Shown: positions 11,254 to 21,876 of the stretch, piece by piece
Layout: each line of letters begins with the position of its first letter
How positions within the stretch are numbered: position 1 is the stretch's first letter
DNA from: Leptothrix sp. (in: b-proteobacteria)
GTDB taxonomy: Bacteria; Pseudomonadota; Gammaproteobacteria; Burkholderiales; Burkholderiaceae_C
DNA length: 64,000 nucleotides
Assembly: GCA_013822685.1 (NCBI GenBank)
Contig: PNKV01000001.1
Span: 394,461-458,460, forward strand
Reading direction: 5' to 3'
Notes under the pieces: model-generated
Seen by the model: the letters and a program-made list of their open reading frames with translations, nothing else
What the model was told of the DNA's origin: nothing
The model's database searches: none
Position numbers and translations under genes: made by a program

Positions 11254-11273
11254 GCGAGAAAAGTAAGCGAGAA
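11248..11273. repeat. Tandem 13-base duplication at a stop codon
   Basis: AAGTAAGCGAGAA occurs twice in direct succession (11248-11260 and 11261-11273). The first copy contains the last Lys codon and the TAA stop of the DUF2059 gene. It looks like a recent slippage duplication in the spacer before serC. Confidence 0.8.
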
Positions 11274-11298
11274 GGACGCCGCCCAGGCGTTGACCGAG

Positions 11299-12420
11299 AT
11301 GACCCGACCTTTCAATTTTTCCGCCGGTCCGGCGGCGCTGCCTGAAGAAGTGCTGCAACAGGCCGCGAGCGAGATGCTGGACTGGCATGGGTCGGGCATG
11401 AGCGTGATGGAGATGAGCCACCGTGGCAAGGAATTCATCTCCATTGCCCAGCAGGCCGAAAGCGACCTGCGCGAGATCCTGGCCATCCCTGCTCATTACA
11501 AAGTGCTGTTCATGCAGGGCGGGGCCATCGCCGAGAACGCCATCCTGCCGATGAACCTGTCATCGCGGGGTGGCCACATGGACTATGTGGTGACCGGCTC
11601 CTGGTCCATCAAGTCGCAAAAAGAAGCCCGCAAGTATGGGCAGGTGAATGTCATCGCCAGCAATGAAGCCGATGGCCACACCACCGTGCCGGATCCGGCC
11701 ACATGGAAGTTCAGCCGCAACGCCGCTTATGTGCACGTGTGCAGCAACGAAACCATCAACGGCATCGAGCTGCACGAGCTGCCCGATTTGAGAGCGCTCG
11801 GCTGCGACGCGCCGCTGGTGATCGATTGCTCATCGCACATCGCCTCGCGCCGGATCGACTGGTCGCGCGTGGGCCTGGCCTACGCTGGGGCGCAAAAGAA
11901 CATCGGACCGGCGGGCCTGACCCTGGTCATCGTTCGCGAAGACCTGTTGGGCCATGCCCTGCCGATCACGCCTTCGGCCTTTGACTACAAGATCGTGGCC
12001 GACCACGAGTCGATGTACAACACCCCGCCCACCTACGCCATCTACCTGGCCGGGCTGGTGTTCCAGTGGATCAAACGCCAGCACGAGGCCACGGCCCAGG
12101 GCGATCTGCAAGGCCTGGCCGCCATTGAGGCCCGCAACATTGCCAAGGCCGATCGCCTGTATGGCTACCTGGATGCCTCTGGTTTTTACAGCACGCACGT
12201 GGCGGCCAACGCGCGGTCGCGCATGAATGCCCCGTTTTTCCTGCCTGCCGATGCGCTGTACGAGCCCTTCCTGGCCGGGGCCAAGGCCCGGGGCTTGCTG
12301 CAACTGAAAGGCCACAAGAGCGTTGGCGGCCTGCGCGCCTCGATCTACAACGCCTTGCCTTTGGCGGGTGTGGATGCGCTGGTGGCCTACCTGAAAGAGT
12401 TCGCGCAGCGCCATGGCTGA
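11299..12420 (+). CDS. serC: Phosphoserine aminotransferase
   Basis: The 373-residue PLP enzyme converts 3-phosphohydroxypyruvate and glutamate to phosphoserine in serine synthesis, and also serves pyridoxal phosphate synthesis. It begins [14 protein letters not shown] and carries [10 protein letters not shown]; the PLP-binding Lys is Lys200 in [12 protein letters not shown]. Length fits SerC (about 362). The start is the ATG at 11299; the in-frame TTG nine bases upstream is less likely. Its last eight bases overlap the start of pheA, indicating coupled translation within the serC-pheA-tyrA-aroA/cmk block. Confidence 0.97.
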   Translation: MTRPFNFSAGPAALPEEVLQQAASEMLDWHGSGMSVMEMSHRGKEFISIAQQAESDLREILAIPAHYKVLFMQGGAIAENAILPMNLSSRGGHMDYVVTGSWSIKSQKEARKYGQVNVIASNEADGHTTVPDPATWKFSRNAAYVHVCSNETINGIELHELPDLRALGCDAPLVIDCSSHIASRRIDWSRVGLAYAGAQKNIGPAGLTLVIVREDLLGHALPITPSAFDYKIVADHESMYNTPPTYAIYLAGLVFQWIKRQHEATAQGDLQGLAAIEARNIAKADRLYGYLDASGFYSTHVAANARSRMNAPFFLPADALYEPFLAGAKARGLLQLKGHKSVGGLRASIYNALPLAGVDALVAYLKEFAQRHG

Positions 12421-13531
12421 TCACCCAAGCCCCGATCAACGCCCTGTTGAAGAACAGCTGGGCGAGTTGCGCACGCGCATTGACGCGGTCGATCAGCAGT
12501 TGCTGCGGTTGCTGAACCAGCGCGCGCAACTGGCCCAGGCCGTGGGCGAGGTCAAGAAGATCGACAGCTCGCCCGTGTTCCGCCCGGACCGCGAAGCGCA
12601 GGTCATCGACAAACTCAAGAACTTGAACCCCGGCCCCATCCAGGCCGACAGCATCGCCCCCATCTGGCGCGAAATCATGTCGGCCTGCCGCTCGCTGGAA
12701 GCCAAGCTGAAAGTGGCTTTTCTGGGCCCCATCGGCACCTTCAGCGAGCAGGCGGCCCTGGATTACTTTGGCTCGTCGATCGAGGCGCTGCCCTGCCCCT
12801 CCATCGATGAAGTGTTCCGCGCCACTGTGGCCGGGTCGGCTGACTTTGGCGTGGTGCCGGTGGAGAACTCCACCGAAGGTGTGGTGGCCCGCTCGCTGGA
12901 CTTGCTGCTGCAATCACCCGTGACCATCATTGGCGAAACCAGCCTGCTGGTCAGCCACAACCTGCTGCGCAAAGAGCCTTCGCGCACAGGCATCACGGTG
13001 GTTTGCGCCCACCCACAGGCCCTGGCCCAATGCCAGGGCTGGCTCAGCCAGAACCTGCCCGATGCCGAGCGCCGCCCGGTGTCCAGCAATGCCGAAGGCG
13101 CCCGCCTGGCTGGTGAAGACGCCAGCATCGCCGCCTTGGCCAGCACCCGTGCCGCCTCGCGCTATGGCCTGCATGTGCTGCAAGCCGCTGTGCAAGACGA
13201 CGCTCACAACCGCACCCGTTTCGTCATCGTCTCCCAGCCCGAGGCGCTGCCGGCCAGCGCCCCCACGGGCCACGACTGCACCAGCCTGATCGTGTCGGTG
13301 GACAACCGCCCGGGCGCCGTGCATGACATGCTGGTGCCCCTGAAGCACCATGGCGTGTCGATGACCCGCTTCGAATCCCGCCCGGCCCGCTCGGGGCAGT
13401 GGGAGTATGTTTTCTACATGGACTTGGCTGGCCACCCGGCCCAAGACAATGTCGCTGCGGCGATGAGCGAGCTGCGTGCGCAATGCTCGTTCTTCAAGGT
13501 GCTGGGCACCTACCCGCTCGACGTGCACTGA
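12413..13531 (+). CDS. pheA: Bifunctional chorismate mutase / prephenate dehydratase
   Basis: This is the 372-residue P-protein of phenylalanine synthesis. An AroQ-type chorismate mutase domain occupies about residues 10-95 ([20 protein letters not shown]). The prephenate dehydratase domain follows ([35 protein letters not shown] with the catalytic Thr-Arg-Phe). It ends in an ACT domain ([17 protein letters not shown] and ESRP) that gives feedback inhibition by phenylalanine. It overlaps serC by eight bases, and tyrA starts 11 bases after its stop. No hisC-like aminotransferase gene lies between pheA and tyrA, although some relatives have one there. Confidence 0.96.
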   Translation: MADHPSPDQRPVEEQLGELRTRIDAVDQQLLRLLNQRAQLAQAVGEVKKIDSSPVFRPDREAQVIDKLKNLNPGPIQADSIAPIWREIMSACRSLEAKLKVAFLGPIGTFSEQAALDYFGSSIEALPCPSIDEVFRATVAGSADFGVVPVENSTEGVVARSLDLLLQSPVTIIGETSLLVSHNLLRKEPSRTGITVVCAHPQALAQCQGWLSQNLPDAERRPVSSNAEGARLAGEDASIAALASTRAASRYGLHVLQAAVQDDAHNRTRFVIVSQPEALPASAPTGHDCTSLIVSVDNRPGAVHDMLVPLKHHGVSMTRFESRPARSGQWEYVFYMDLAGHPAQDNVAAAMSELRAQCSFFKVLGTYPLDVH

Positions 13532-13542
13532 GACCATTGACG

Positions 13543-14439
13543 ATGTTCAATCAACTGGGACTGATCGGATGCGGCCTGATGGGCGGCTCATTCGCGCTCG
13601 CCTTGAAAAAGGCGGGCCTGGTCAAACGCGTGGTGGGCTACAGCAAGTCGCCTTCCACGGTGGAGAAGGCCCGCCGCCTGGGCGTGATCGATGTCGCCGC
13701 CGAATCGGCCTTGCTGGCGGTGGCGGGCTCCGACATCGTGCTGATCGCCGTGCCCGTGGCGGCCAGTGAGAGCACCTTCAAGGCCATCCGCCACCTGGTC
13801 GACCCTGGCGTGCTGTTCATGGACGTGGGCAGCACCAAGCGCGACGTGGTCGATGCCGCCCGCCGTGTGTTGAAAGAACGCCTGCCCTCGTTCGTGCCCG
13901 CGCACCCCATCGCTGGCCGAGAAGTGGCCGGGATCGAGCACTCGGATGCGACGCTATACCAGGGCCGCAAGGTCATCCTCACACCCCTGCAGCAGACCGA
14001 CCCCATCCTGTTGCAGAAGGCCACGGATGTGTGGTCGGCCATTGGCTGCCAGGTGCTCAAGATGACGCCTGAGAACCATGACGCCGCGTTTGCCGCCGTC
14101 AGCCACCTGCCGCACCTGTTGGCCTTCGCGTACCTGAACGCCATGGCCGAGCAACCCTCGGGCCGCGAGTTCCTGTCCTTGGCCGGACCAGGTTTCCGTG
14201 ACTTCACCCGCATCGCCGCCAGCGATCCCACCATCTGGCGCGACATCCTGCTGTCCAACCGCGAAGAAGTCCTGCGCCAATCGATGGCGTTCCGGGCCGC
14301 GCTGGATGCGATGGAACACGAGATGCGCAACTGGAACGGCTCCGCACTGGAAAGCCAGATCCAATCGGCCTCCGACGCCCGCAGTCAGTGGACCTTGCAA
14401 AGCTCCCCCGGCCGAAGCGGCCCGCAGACGCAGCGTTGA
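13543..14439 (+). CDS. tyrA: Prephenate dehydrogenase family protein
   Basis: The 298-residue NAD(P)-dependent enzyme of tyrosine synthesis starts with a Rossmann motif, LGLIGCGLMGGSFALAL. It carries the family motifs VLFMDVGSTKRDVV, PAHPIAGREVAGIEHS, SHLPHLLAFAY and GPGFRDFTRIAASDP. The conserved His in PAHPIAG is the expected catalytic residue. Whether it prefers prephenate or arogenate cannot be read from sequence. The start at 13543 is chosen because the Rossmann strand begins immediately after it; an extended frame from 13399 runs inside pheA and is not coding. It lies between pheA and aroA-cmk in the same operon-like block. Confidence 0.95.
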   Translation: MFNQLGLIGCGLMGGSFALALKKAGLVKRVVGYSKSPSTVEKARRLGVIDVAAESALLAVAGSDIVLIAVPVAASESTFKAIRHLVDPGVLFMDVGSTKRDVVDAARRVLKERLPSFVPAHPIAGREVAGIEHSDATLYQGRKVILTPLQQTDPILLQKATDVWSAIGCQVLKMTPENHDAAFAAVSHLPHLLAFAYLNAMAEQPSGREFLSLAGPGFRDFTRIAASDPTIWRDILLSNREEVLRQSMAFRAALDAMEHEMRNWNGSALESQIQSASDARSQWTLQSSPGRSGPQTQR

Positions 14440-14467
14440 TTGAGCGCTCGCTGACTCTCTCCCTTCC

Positions 14468-16528
14468 ATGTACACGACTGAATTCCTCGACCTCCCGCCT
14501 TTGCTGGGCATCAGCGGCGCCGTGCGCCTGCCCGGCTCCAAGAGCATTTCCAACCGCGTCTTGCTGCTGGCAGGCCTGAGCGAAGGCACCACCGTCGTCC
14601 ACGACCTCCTGGCCTCGGACGACACCCGCGTCATGCTGGATGCCTTGCGGGTGCTGGGCTGTGATGTCGAGCAATCAGGCAACACTGTGCGCATCACCGG
14701 CGTGGCCGGACAGCTGTCGGTGCTGAACGCCGACCTGTTCATGGGCAACGCTGGCACCGCCATCCGTCCGCTCACCGCCGTCCTGGCCCTGCTGTCGGCC
14801 AGCCATGGCGGCGTCTACACGCTCAGCGGCGTGCCCCGCATGCACGAGCGCCCCATTGGCGACCTCGTAAATGCGCTGCGCCCCCTGGGTTGCCAAATCG
14901 AATGCCTGGGTCAGGAAGGCTACCCCCCTCTGCGCGTGGCGGGCGGCCGGTTGAACCTGGGCCAGGCCATCCGTGTGCGGGGCGATGTGTCGAGCCAGTT
15001 CCTCACTGCGCTCTTGTTGGCACTGCCGCTGGTGTCGCAACAGCAAACCTTGACCATCGAGGTCGAGGGCGAGCTCATCTCCAAGCCCTACATCGAGATC
15101 ACGCTGAACCTGCTGGCGCGCTTTGGCATCCAGATTCAGCGAGAAGGTTGGGCGCGTTTCACCATTCCGCAAGGCAGCCGCTACCAGTCGCCCGGCGAGA
15201 TCCATGTCGAGGCCGATGCCTCGTCGGCGTCTTACTTCATCGCGGCCGGGGCGCTGGCCGCCACCGAAGAGCCCTTGCGCATCGACGGCGTGGGCGCGGA
15301 CTCAATCCAGGGCGACATCCGCTTTGTCGAAGCAGCACAGGCCATGGGCGCGCAAATCACCAGTGGCCCCAACTGGCTGGAAGTGGGCCGGGGCGCCTGG
15401 CCGCTCAAAGCCATCGACCTAGACTGCAACCACATCCCCGACGCGGCCATGACTTTGGCCGTGATGGCCCTGTACGCCCACGGCACAACCCGGCTGCGCA
15501 ACATCGCCAGCTGGCGCGTCAAGGAAACCGACCGCATCGCCGCGATGGCCACCGAATTGCGCAAGCTGGGCGCCACCGTGGTGGAGGGCGAAGACTTTAT
15601 CGAAGTGACGCCGCCCACCACTTGGCAGCACGCCAGCATCCACACCTACGACGACCACCGCATGGCGATGTGCTTCTCGCTGGCGGCGCTCAACCCCTTG
15701 GCGCCCACCGCCACGCCCGGCCGGCCCATTGCCGTGCGCATCGAAGACCCGCGATGCGTGGGCAAGACTTTCCCGGATTACTTCGAGACGCTGTTCCAGG
15801 TGGCCGACACCCACCCTGCCTTGATTCCCGTCATCACGGTCGATGGCCCCTCTGCATCGGGCAAGGGCACGCTGGCCAGCAACCTGGCCACCCGCCTGGG
15901 CTACCAGTTTTTGGATTCCGGATCGCTCTACCGCATCACAGGCCTGATGGTCGTTGAAAAGGGCATCGATCCGGACGACCATGAGGCCGTCACCAAGATT
16001 GCACGCCAGATCGGCACCCACCTGCCCCTGCATTTCGAGGAGCACCAAGTGTGGCTGAATGGCAAGGAAGTGAGCGAGGACTTGCGCCAGGAGGCCGCTG
16101 GGCAAATGGCTTCGCGCATTTCGGCCATCCCCGGCGTGCGCCAGGCACTGGTTGATCTGCAGCTCAGTTTCAGGGGCCTGCCCGGCTTGGTGGCCGATGG
16201 CCGCGACATGGGCACCGTGATCTTTCCGGATGCCGCGCTCAAGGTATTTTTGACGGCAAGCGTCAAAGAACGTGCCGAGCGCCGGTATAACCAATTGATT
16301 TCAAAGGGGTTTTCTGCTAACCTTGAAGAGATATGCGCGGACTTGGAAGCGCGCGACTTGCGGGATCGCACCCGCGCCGTGTCGCCTCTTGTCCCTGCAC
16401 CAGACGCCCGAAAACTCGACAATTCCTCACTGACCAGCGACCAATCGGCCGACACAGTGTTGAAGTGGTGGGTCGACGGGTGGCCTCATGTCAAAGCCAA
16501 TGTGGCCCATGACGTGAAGCCAATTTAA
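14468..16528 (+). CDS. aroA-cmk: EPSP synthase fused to CMP kinase
   Basis: One 686-residue reading frame carries two enzymes. Residues 1 to about 445 are 3-phosphoshikimate 1-carboxyvinyltransferase ([40 protein letters not shown] and [10 protein letters not shown]). From about residue 452 it is cytidylate kinase, with Walker [10 protein letters not shown] and then FLDSGSLYR and [13 protein letters not shown]. This bifunctional form is known in several Burkholderiales. It joins the shikimate pathway to pyrimidine nucleotide metabolism on one polypeptide, where most bacteria have adjacent aroA and cmk genes. There is no frame disruption at the junction. rpsA follows after 165 bases, the usual cmk-rpsA order. 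Confidence 0.96.
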   Translation: MYTTEFLDLPPLLGISGAVRLPGSKSISNRVLLLAGLSEGTTVVHDLLASDDTRVMLDALRVLGCDVEQSGNTVRITGVAGQLSVLNADLFMGNAGTAIRPLTAVLALLSASHGGVYTLSGVPRMHERPIGDLVNALRPLGCQIECLGQEGYPPLRVAGGRLNLGQAIRVRGDVSSQFLTALLLALPLVSQQQTLTIEVEGELISKPYIEITLNLLARFGIQIQREGWARFTIPQGSRYQSPGEIHVEADASSASYFIAAGALAATEEPLRIDGVGADSIQGDIRFVEAAQAMGAQITSGPNWLEVGRGAWPLKAIDLDCNHIPDAAMTLAVMALYAHGTTRLRNIASWRVKETDRIAAMATELRKLGATVVEGEDFIEVTPPTTWQHASIHTYDDHRMAMCFSLAALNPLAPTATPGRPIAVRIEDPRCVGKTFPDYFETLFQVADTHPALIPVITVDGPSASGKGTLASNLATRLGYQFLDSGSLYRITGLMVVEKGIDPDDHEAVTKIARQIGTHLPLHFEEHQVWLNGKEVSEDLRQEAAGQMASRISAIPGVRQALVDLQLSFRGLPGLVADGRDMGTVIFPDAALKVFLTASVKERAERRYNQLISKGFSANLEEICADLEARDLRDRTRAVSPLVPAPDARKLDNSSLTSDQSADTVLKWWVDGWPHVKANVAHDVKPI

Positions 16529-16693
16529 GGCTGTGACATTCAGCCTTCACCGCCCGGTGAAGGTTTGGTTTTCGCCAGGGTTTGCCGCCGTTTTGTGCAG
16601 ACCAGGGTGTCATGTTCTCAACCCAACCGTGCTTCGTCGTTCCTGTCGATGAAGCCGTCACCGCTGGCCCCAAGCCGGCACAGGAAAACCTCA

Positions 16694-18409
16694 ATGTCTC
16701 AAGCACAAACCGCCGCCTATTCGGGCGCAGATTCTTTCGCCGCCATGTTCGAGGAGTCCCTGAAGGGCTCCAACATGCGCACGGGCGAAGTCATCACTGC
16801 TGAAGTGGTGCGCATCGAACACAGCTTCGTCGTGGTCAACGCAGGCCTGAAGTCAGAAGCCTACGTGCCAATCGAAGAGTTCAAGAACGACCAAGGCGAG
16901 CTCGAAGTCCAAGTGGGCGATTTCGTCTCTGTGGCTGTCGACGCCGTCGAAAACGGCTATGGCGACACCATCCTGTCGCGTGACAAGGCCAAGCGCCTCG
17001 CCTCGTGGATGTCGTTGGAAACCGCACTGGACTCCGGCGAATTCGTCATTGGCACCGTCAATGGCAAGGTCAAGGGCGGCCTGACCGTTCTGGTCAATGG
17101 CATCCGCGCCTTCCTGCCCGGCTCGCTGCTGGACACCCGCCCCGTCAAGGACATGAGTCCTTACGAAGGCAAGACCATGGAATTCAAGGTCATCAAGCTG
17201 GACCGCAAGCGCAACAACGTCGTGCTGTCACGCCGTGCTGTGGTTGAAGCTTCGATGGGCGAAGAACGCGCCAAGCTGATGGAAACGCTGCGCGAAGGCG
17301 CGATCATCAATGGCGTGGTCAAGAACATCACCGAATACGGTGCGTTCGTTGATCTGGGCGGCATCGATGGCCTGCTGCACATCACCGACATGGCCTGGCG
17401 CCGTGTCCGTCACCCATCCGAAGTGGTGACGGTTGGTCAAGAGCTGACCGCCAAGGTTTTGAAGTTCGACGCCGAGAAGAACCGCGTCTCGCTGGGCCTG
17501 AAGCAAATGGGCGACGATCCTTGGGTCGGCGTTTCGCGTCGCTACCCTGCGTCCACCCGCCTGTTCGGCAAGGTCACCAACATCGCTGACTACGGCGCGT
17601 TCGTCGAGATCGAACCCGGCATTGAAGGCCTGGTGCACGTCTCCGAAATGGACTGGACCAACAAGAACGTGGCTCCCAACAAGATCGTCAACATGGGTGA
17701 CGAAGTGGAAGTCATGGTCCTGGAAATCGACGAAGACAAGCGTCGCATCTCCCTGGGCATGAAGCAGTGCAAGCCGAACCCATGGGACGACTTCGCTGTC
17801 AACTTCAAGCGCGGCGACAAGGTCAAGGGCCCCGTCAAGTCGATCACCGACTTCGGCGTGTTCGTTGGTCTGGCTGCTGGCATCGACGGCCTGGTTCACC
17901 TGTCCGACCTGTCTTGGGACGAGCCCGGCGAAGCCGCCGTGCGCAACTACAAGAAGGGCCAGGAAGTCGAAGCCATCGTGTTGGCCATCGACGTCGAGCG
18001 CGAGCGCATCTCCCTGGGCATCAAGCAGATGGATTCCGATCCATTCACGAACTACACCTCGGTTAATGACCGTGGCATGACCGTGACCGGCAAGGTCAAG
18101 ACCGTCGACGCCAAGGGCGCCGAGATCGAACTGACCGAAGGCGTCACCGGCTACCTGCGTGCTTCCGAAATCGCCCGCGAGCGCGTGGAAGATGCCCGCA
18201 ACGTGCTGAAGGAAGGCGACGAAGTCACCGCCGTCATCATCAACGTCGACCGCAAGACCCGTTCCTTGCAACTGTCGGTCAAGGCCAAGGACAGCGCCGA
18301 GCAACAAGAAGCTCTGCAACGTCTGAACGTCGCCGATGCCAAGGAAGGTTCCGGCACCACCAGCCTGGGCGCTTTGCTCAAGGCCAAGTTGGACCAGAAC
18401 AACGGTTGA
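16694..18409 (+). CDS. rpsA: 30S ribosomal protein S1
   Basis: The 571-residue protein has six S1 RNA-binding repeats. The first two are divergent ribosome-binding repeats. The later four show the typical pattern ([73 protein letters not shown]). It holds mRNA near the decoding site during initiation. The start at 16694 ([11 protein letters not shown]) follows AGGA with seven-base spacing; the open frame extends to 16565 without a supported start. It is followed by a compound hairpin and ihfB. Confidence 0.97.
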   Translation: MSQAQTAAYSGADSFAAMFEESLKGSNMRTGEVITAEVVRIEHSFVVVNAGLKSEAYVPIEEFKNDQGELEVQVGDFVSVAVDAVENGYGDTILSRDKAKRLASWMSLETALDSGEFVIGTVNGKVKGGLTVLVNGIRAFLPGSLLDTRPVKDMSPYEGKTMEFKVIKLDRKRNNVVLSRRAVVEASMGEERAKLMETLREGAIINGVVKNITEYGAFVDLGGIDGLLHITDMAWRRVRHPSEVVTVGQELTAKVLKFDAEKNRVSLGLKQMGDDPWVGVSRRYPASTRLFGKVTNIADYGAFVEIEPGIEGLVHVSEMDWTNKNVAPNKIVNMGDEVEVMVLEIDEDKRRISLGMKQCKPNPWDDFAVNFKRGDKVKGPVKSITDFGVFVGLAAGIDGLVHLSDLSWDEPGEAAVRNYKKGQEVEAIVLAIDVERERISLGIKQMDSDPFTNYTSVNDRGMTVTGKVKTVDAKGAEIELTEGVTGYLRASEIARERVEDARNVLKEGDEVTAVIINVDRKTRSLQLSVKAKDSAEQQEALQRLNVADAKEGSGTTSLGALLKAKLDQNNG

Positions 18410-18433
18410 TCCCGTTTTTCTGAGACCATCCAT

Positions 18434-18470
18434 CCCCGCCGAGTCTTTTCTCGAAAAGGCCCCGGCGGGG
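18434..18470 (+). other. Compound hairpin between rpsA and ihfB
   Basis: An outer 8-base-pair stem, CCCCGCCG (18434-18441) and CGGCGGGG (18463-18470), encloses an inner stem, CTTTT (18445-18449) and AAAAG (18454-18458), with loop CTCG. No T-run follows on the plus strand, so this is not a standard terminator. It may attenuate readthrough or protect the rpsA mRNA 3' end. Confidence 0.55.
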
Positions 18471-18550
18471 GTTGTGATGAGCACACCCTGCTGTCATTTC
18501 CGACCCGCGTGTTTTCATCACAGCCCCCGATCTCTTGACGTGACACCCTC

Positions 18551-18898
18551 ATGACCCGTTCCGATCTAGTGGCCCGCTTGGCCGAGCGCTTTGGCCAGCT
18601 GACTCAGCGAGATGCCGAGTTTGCCGTCAAGACCATCCTGGACGCCATGTCCGAGGCACTGGCCCATGGTCACCGCATCGAGATCCGCGGCTTTGGCAGT
18701 TTCTCGATCAACCGCCGCCCGCCCCGCATGGGCCGCAACCCCCGCTCGGGCGAGCAGGTGCTGATCCCAGAAAAACTGGTGCCCCATTTCAAGCCCGGCA
18801 AAGCCTTGCGCGAAGCCGTTGATGCCCGAGGCGAGACGCCCGCTGCAGACACCACCCCATCGGCCAACGAGGCCGAAGCCCTCGTTCGGAAAGCCTGA
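18551..18898 (+). CDS. ihfB: Integration host factor subunit beta
   Basis: This 115-residue HU/IHF-family DNA-bending protein has [30 protein letters not shown] and the minor-groove-intercalating arm [14 protein letters not shown], followed by the [14 protein letters not shown] end. Length and the rpsA-ihfB order identify it as the beta subunit. A 20-residue Ala/Thr/Glu-rich tail extends beyond the usual IhfB length. It would pair with IhfA, not encoded here, and could assist sigma-54 promoters such as the one upstream of glnK. lapA starts 9 bases later. Confidence 0.93.
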   Translation: MTRSDLVARLAERFGQLTQRDAEFAVKTILDAMSEALAHGHRIEIRGFGSFSINRRPPRMGRNPRSGEQVLIPEKLVPHFKPGKALREAVDARGETPAADTTPSANEAEALVRKA

Positions 18899-18907
18899 GG
18901 CCAACCC

Positions 18908-19270
18908 ATGCGCTTATTGACCTGGTTATTGCGTGGCGTGGTGTTCTTTGTCCTGTTTGCCTTTGCGCTTAACAACTTGCACCCCGTCGAGCTGCAATGG
19001 TTCTGGGGCTACCGCTCTCAGGCCCCGATGGTCTTCATCGTCCTGGCCGTGTTTGGCCTGGGATGTGCGGTAGGCGTGCTGGCCATGGTGCCCAGTTGGT
19101 GGCGGCATCGCCGCGACGCTCGCCAGCGCCTGCACTTGATGCCGGAGAAAACCGTGGTTCAAGCCCCGGTGACCACGCACGCTCACAGCCATTCGGGCGG
19201 CCACTCCACCTTGCCGGCCGAGCTTCCCCATCCGCCAGACATGCCCGCACCCCGCAAGCCCGGCAAGTGA
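18908..19270 (+). CDS. lapA: LapA-domain inner membrane protein
   Basis: The 120-residue protein has two hydrophobic helices (LLTWLLRGVVFFVLFAFALN and VFIVLAVFGLGCAVGVLAMV) flanking NNLHPVELQWFWGY, the DUF1049/LapA pattern. A His/Pro-rich cytoplasmic tail ends it. In E. coli LapA and LapB act together at the inner membrane in lipopolysaccharide assembly and turnover of LpxC. The gene lies 9 bases after ihfB and 24 before lapB, consistent with one operon. Confidence 0.85.
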   Translation: MRLLTWLLRGVVFFVLFAFALNNLHPVELQWFWGYRSQAPMVFIVLAVFGLGCAVGVLAMVPSWWRHRRDARQRLHLMPEKTVVQAPVTTHAHSHSGGHSTLPAELPHPPDMPAPRKPGK

Positions 19271-19294
19271 CCTCTCAGAGCAGCACGCACCCTC

Positions 19295-20452
19295 ATGGAA
19301 TTTGACCTGCAATGGCTGCTGCTGGCCCTGCCTGGCGTTTTTTTGCTGGGCTGGGTGGCCTCGCGGCTGGACCTGCGCCAGCTCAAGCGCGAAGACAGCG
19401 CCTCGCCCCAAGCCTATTTCAAAGGTCTGAATCTCTTGCTCAATGAGCAGCAGGACAAGGCCATCGATGCGTTCATCGAAGCGGTTCAGCAAGATCCGAA
19501 CACCTCCGACCTGCACTTCGCTCTGGGCAACCTGTTCCGCCGCCGCGGCGAATACGAGCGCGCCATCCGCGTTCACGAGCACCTGCTGGCACGCGGTGAT
19601 CTGCGGCGCGATGACCGCGAGCGCGCCCAACATGCCCTGGCCCAGGACTTCCTGAAGGCCGGCTTGTTTGACCGCGCCGAGGCCTCCTTCAAGGCGCTGG
19701 AAGGCACCGCCTTCAGCACCGACTCCCGCTTGGCCTTGCTGACCTTGCACGAGCGTTCACGCAATTGGCACCCGGCCATCGAGGTGGCCCGCCAATTGGA
19801 GGCCGCCGGCACAGGGTCATTCGCCCAGCGCATGGCCCACCACTGGTGCGAAGTGGCGCACGAGGCCGATGCCCGCGGCCGCCACGACGAGGCCGAGCAG
19901 GCCCTGGTTCGGGCCCGTGAAGCCGCGCCCCAAGCTGCCCGCCCGCTGGTCATGCAAGGGCACCGTCTGGTGCGCCAAGGCCTGCATGCCGCGGCCTTGA
20001 AGGTGTGGGACGAGCTGATGGCGATTCAGCCGCAAGCTTTCTCGCTGGTGGCACAAGACTACGCCAGCAGTGCGCAAGCCAGTGATGGCGTGGCCGAGGC
20101 GCTGGCCAGGTTGGAAGCCCTGTACAAACAGGCGCCCTCGGTAGACCTGCTCTCCGCGCTCAACCGCTTGCAAGACGAGCCCGCCTTGCGCCGCCAGCGC
20201 CTGATCAACCACCTGAGCAATCAACCGTCGCTGTCGGCCGCGCAAGGCGTGATCCGCGAAAGCCTGAGCACGGGTGTGCCCTTGACCGTGCCTGAGATTG
20301 AACGCCTGCAAGACGCCTTGGCGACGGCCGCCAAGCCCTTGCAACGTTATCGCTGTGCGGCTTGCGGCTTTGAAAGCCAGCACTATTTCTGGCAGTGCCC
20401 CGGCTGCCACGGCTGGGACACCTACCCACCTCGTCGCCTGGAAGACCAGTGA
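19295..20452 (+). CDS. lapB: Lipopolysaccharide assembly protein LapB
   Basis: The 385-residue protein has an N-terminal membrane anchor (LQWLLLALPGVFLLGWVAS) and a set of TPR repeats from about residue 40. It ends in a rubredoxin-like zinc knuckle (CAACGF and CPGCHGW). This architecture is diagnostic of LapB/YciM, which links LPS synthesis to FtsH-dependent control of LpxC. It is the last gene of the plus-strand block, and the convergent PCu(A)C gene ends two bases beyond its stop. Confidence 0.93.
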   Translation: MEFDLQWLLLALPGVFLLGWVASRLDLRQLKREDSASPQAYFKGLNLLLNEQQDKAIDAFIEAVQQDPNTSDLHFALGNLFRRRGEYERAIRVHEHLLARGDLRRDDRERAQHALAQDFLKAGLFDRAEASFKALEGTAFSTDSRLALLTLHERSRNWHPAIEVARQLEAAGTGSFAQRMAHHWCEVAHEADARGRHDEAEQALVRAREAAPQAARPLVMQGHRLVRQGLHAAALKVWDELMAIQPQAFSLVAQDYASSAQASDGVAEALARLEALYKQAPSVDLLSALNRLQDEPALRRQRLINHLSNQPSLSAAQGVIRESLSTGVPLTVPEIERLQDALATAAKPLQRYRCAACGFESQHYFWQCPGCHGWDTYPPRRLEDQ

Positions 20453-20453
20453 G

Positions 20454-20933
20454 TCAGTGATGAGGCTGGCTGGCCGCCCCGGCAGGCGCGGTCGCCAGCA
20501 CAGGTAGCCGGACTCTTTGCTGGACCAAGCGGCCCTTCTCGTCGCGCAGCTTCAAGGTCAACAGCAGATGATCCCCCACTGACAAGGGCCGTTTCAGACC
20601 CATCAGCATCAGGTGATGACCACCAGGCTGCAGGGCCACCGGCTGCCCGGCAGGCAAAGGCAAGGCATCAATGGCGCGCATGCGCATCACATCGCCCTGC
20701 ATGCTCATTTCATGCAGCTCTGCCGACGCGGACACCGGCGACCGAAAGCCCACCAGGGTGAGCGGCACACGGCTGGTCAACGTCATGAAGCCACCCGTGC
20801 CGCTTTGGCCCTTGACCGCGTGCCGAACCCAGCCATCGCTGACCTCGACCAATGGCGCTTGCGCCGCGCTGATCGAATACACCATGGCCAACATCAGCGC
20901 GGCCAAAGATTGCTTGCGGGTCATCATGCTCAT
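20454..20933 (-). CDS. PCu(A)C periplasmic copper chaperone
   Basis: The 159-residue exported protein has a signal peptide (LAALMLAMVYSISAAQA) and a cupredoxin-like body. It contains the Cu(I) ligand motif of the family: His and Met in ELHEMSM, further Met residues in VMRM, and HLMLMG later. Such proteins deliver copper to cytochrome oxidase and may buffer periplasmic copper. A C-terminal HH may add a ligand. Its ATG overlaps the stop of the upstream SDR gene (ATGA), so it is translationally coupled to a gene with no obvious link to copper. No SCO1 gene or cytochrome oxidase gene is nearby. Confidence 0.85.
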   Translation of the reverse strand: MSMMTRKQSLAALMLAMVYSISAAQAPLVEVSDGWVRHAVKGQSGTGGFMTLTSRVPLTLVGFRSPVSASAELHEMSMQGDVMRMRAIDALPLPAGQPVALQPGGHHLMLMGLKRPLSVGDHLLLTLKLRDEKGRLVQQRVRLPVLATAPAGAASQPHH

Positions 20934-21814
20934 CCGGCTTTCATTTGGGTGGTCAAGGTGGCGGGTTGCCCAAAATCAGTGATCCCGAACACCCCTTCGC
21001 TGTACTGCCAAAGTTGGCGGGCCAAGGCTGGATCGCGGTTGGCCGGACTGCCCTGGCGCACTCGGCACCCCGCCCAATATTCGCCAGAAGTGCTCAACCC
21101 TTCATGCGAGGCCAGGTAGACCTGGGTCTTGGCGCCCTTGGCTTCCGACACCAGGAAAGGATCCACCATGGCGGTGACCCAGCCCGGCGTGTCACGCCAA
21201 AAATCGCTCTTGATGCCGCCTGGGTGAAAGCCATTGACCTTGATCGAGGTGCCCTGCAGGCGCCTGGCCAACTCACGCACGAACAGCATGTTGGCCAGCT
21301 TGGATCGGCCATAGGCCATGAACGGCGCCAACTGCAGGAACTGGCTTGAAGAAGGCCGGCGCATGCTGTCCAGGTCCATCCGCCCACCCATCCACTGCGC
21401 CACTGAACTGCTCACCACGATGCGCCCATCGCTGGATGCGCGCACATTGGGCAGAAGGTGGTGGGTCAGCAAGAAGTGCCCCAGGTGGGTGGTGGCGAAC
21501 ATCAGCTCGATGCCCGCGTGGTTGGTCGTCAATTGCCGCGTGTACAAGCCGGCGTTCAACACCAGCGCGTCGATCACCGGCATGCGGCGGGACACCTCGT
21601 CGGCGAAGGCTTCGATGCCATTGAAGTCGGACAGGTCAACCTGTAGCCAGTCGATCTGGGCTTGCGGATTGGCGGCGCGGATTGATTCGACGAGCGCACG
21701 GCTTTTGGCGGCGTCGCGCGCAGCGATCAAGACACGCCAGCCCAAGCCCACCAGCGCTCGCGCTGCTTCCTTGCCAATGCCGCTGTTGCCACCGGTGATC
21801 AACGCCGTTTTCAT
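20930..21814 (-). CDS. Short-chain dehydrogenase/reductase, retinol dehydrogenase-like
   Basis: The 294-residue classical SDR begins with TGGNSGIGKEAA (cofactor binding). It contains LVLNAGLY (NNAG-like), the catalytic Ser in RIVVSSSVAQ, and YGRSK (YxxxK). The Arg residues after the first strand (AARDAAKS) suggest NADP preference. Its closest overall pattern is the retinol dehydrogenase/WW-domain oxidoreductase group, but the substrate cannot be named. The start is the ATG at 21814 with AAGGA upstream. It lies 62 bases downstream of comM on the same strand and overlaps the PCu(A)C gene. Confidence 0.85.
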   Translation of the reverse strand: MKTALITGGNSGIGKEAARALVGLGWRVLIAARDAAKSRALVESIRAANPQAQIDWLQVDLSDFNGIEAFADEVSRRMPVIDALVLNAGLYTRQLTTNHAGIELMFATTHLGHFLLTHHLLPNVRASSDGRIVVSSSVAQWMGGRMDLDSMRRPSSSQFLQLAPFMAYGRSKLANMLFVRELARRLQGTSIKVNGFHPGGIKSDFWRDTPGWVTAMVDPFLVSEAKGAKTQVYLASHEGLSTSGEYWAGCRVRQGSPANRDPALARQLWQYSEGVFGITDFGQPATLTTQMKAG

Positions 21815-21876
21815 GGGAGTGTCCTTGGAACCAAGTCATCAAGCGCCACATGATCCTCCAAAACCGGCGTTTTGAA

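Noticed and set aside
17228..18484. 418-codon minus-strand frame opposite rpsA
   Set aside because: It mirrors repeated S1 domains, giving a repetitive Asp/Val/Gly product; shadow of rpsA.
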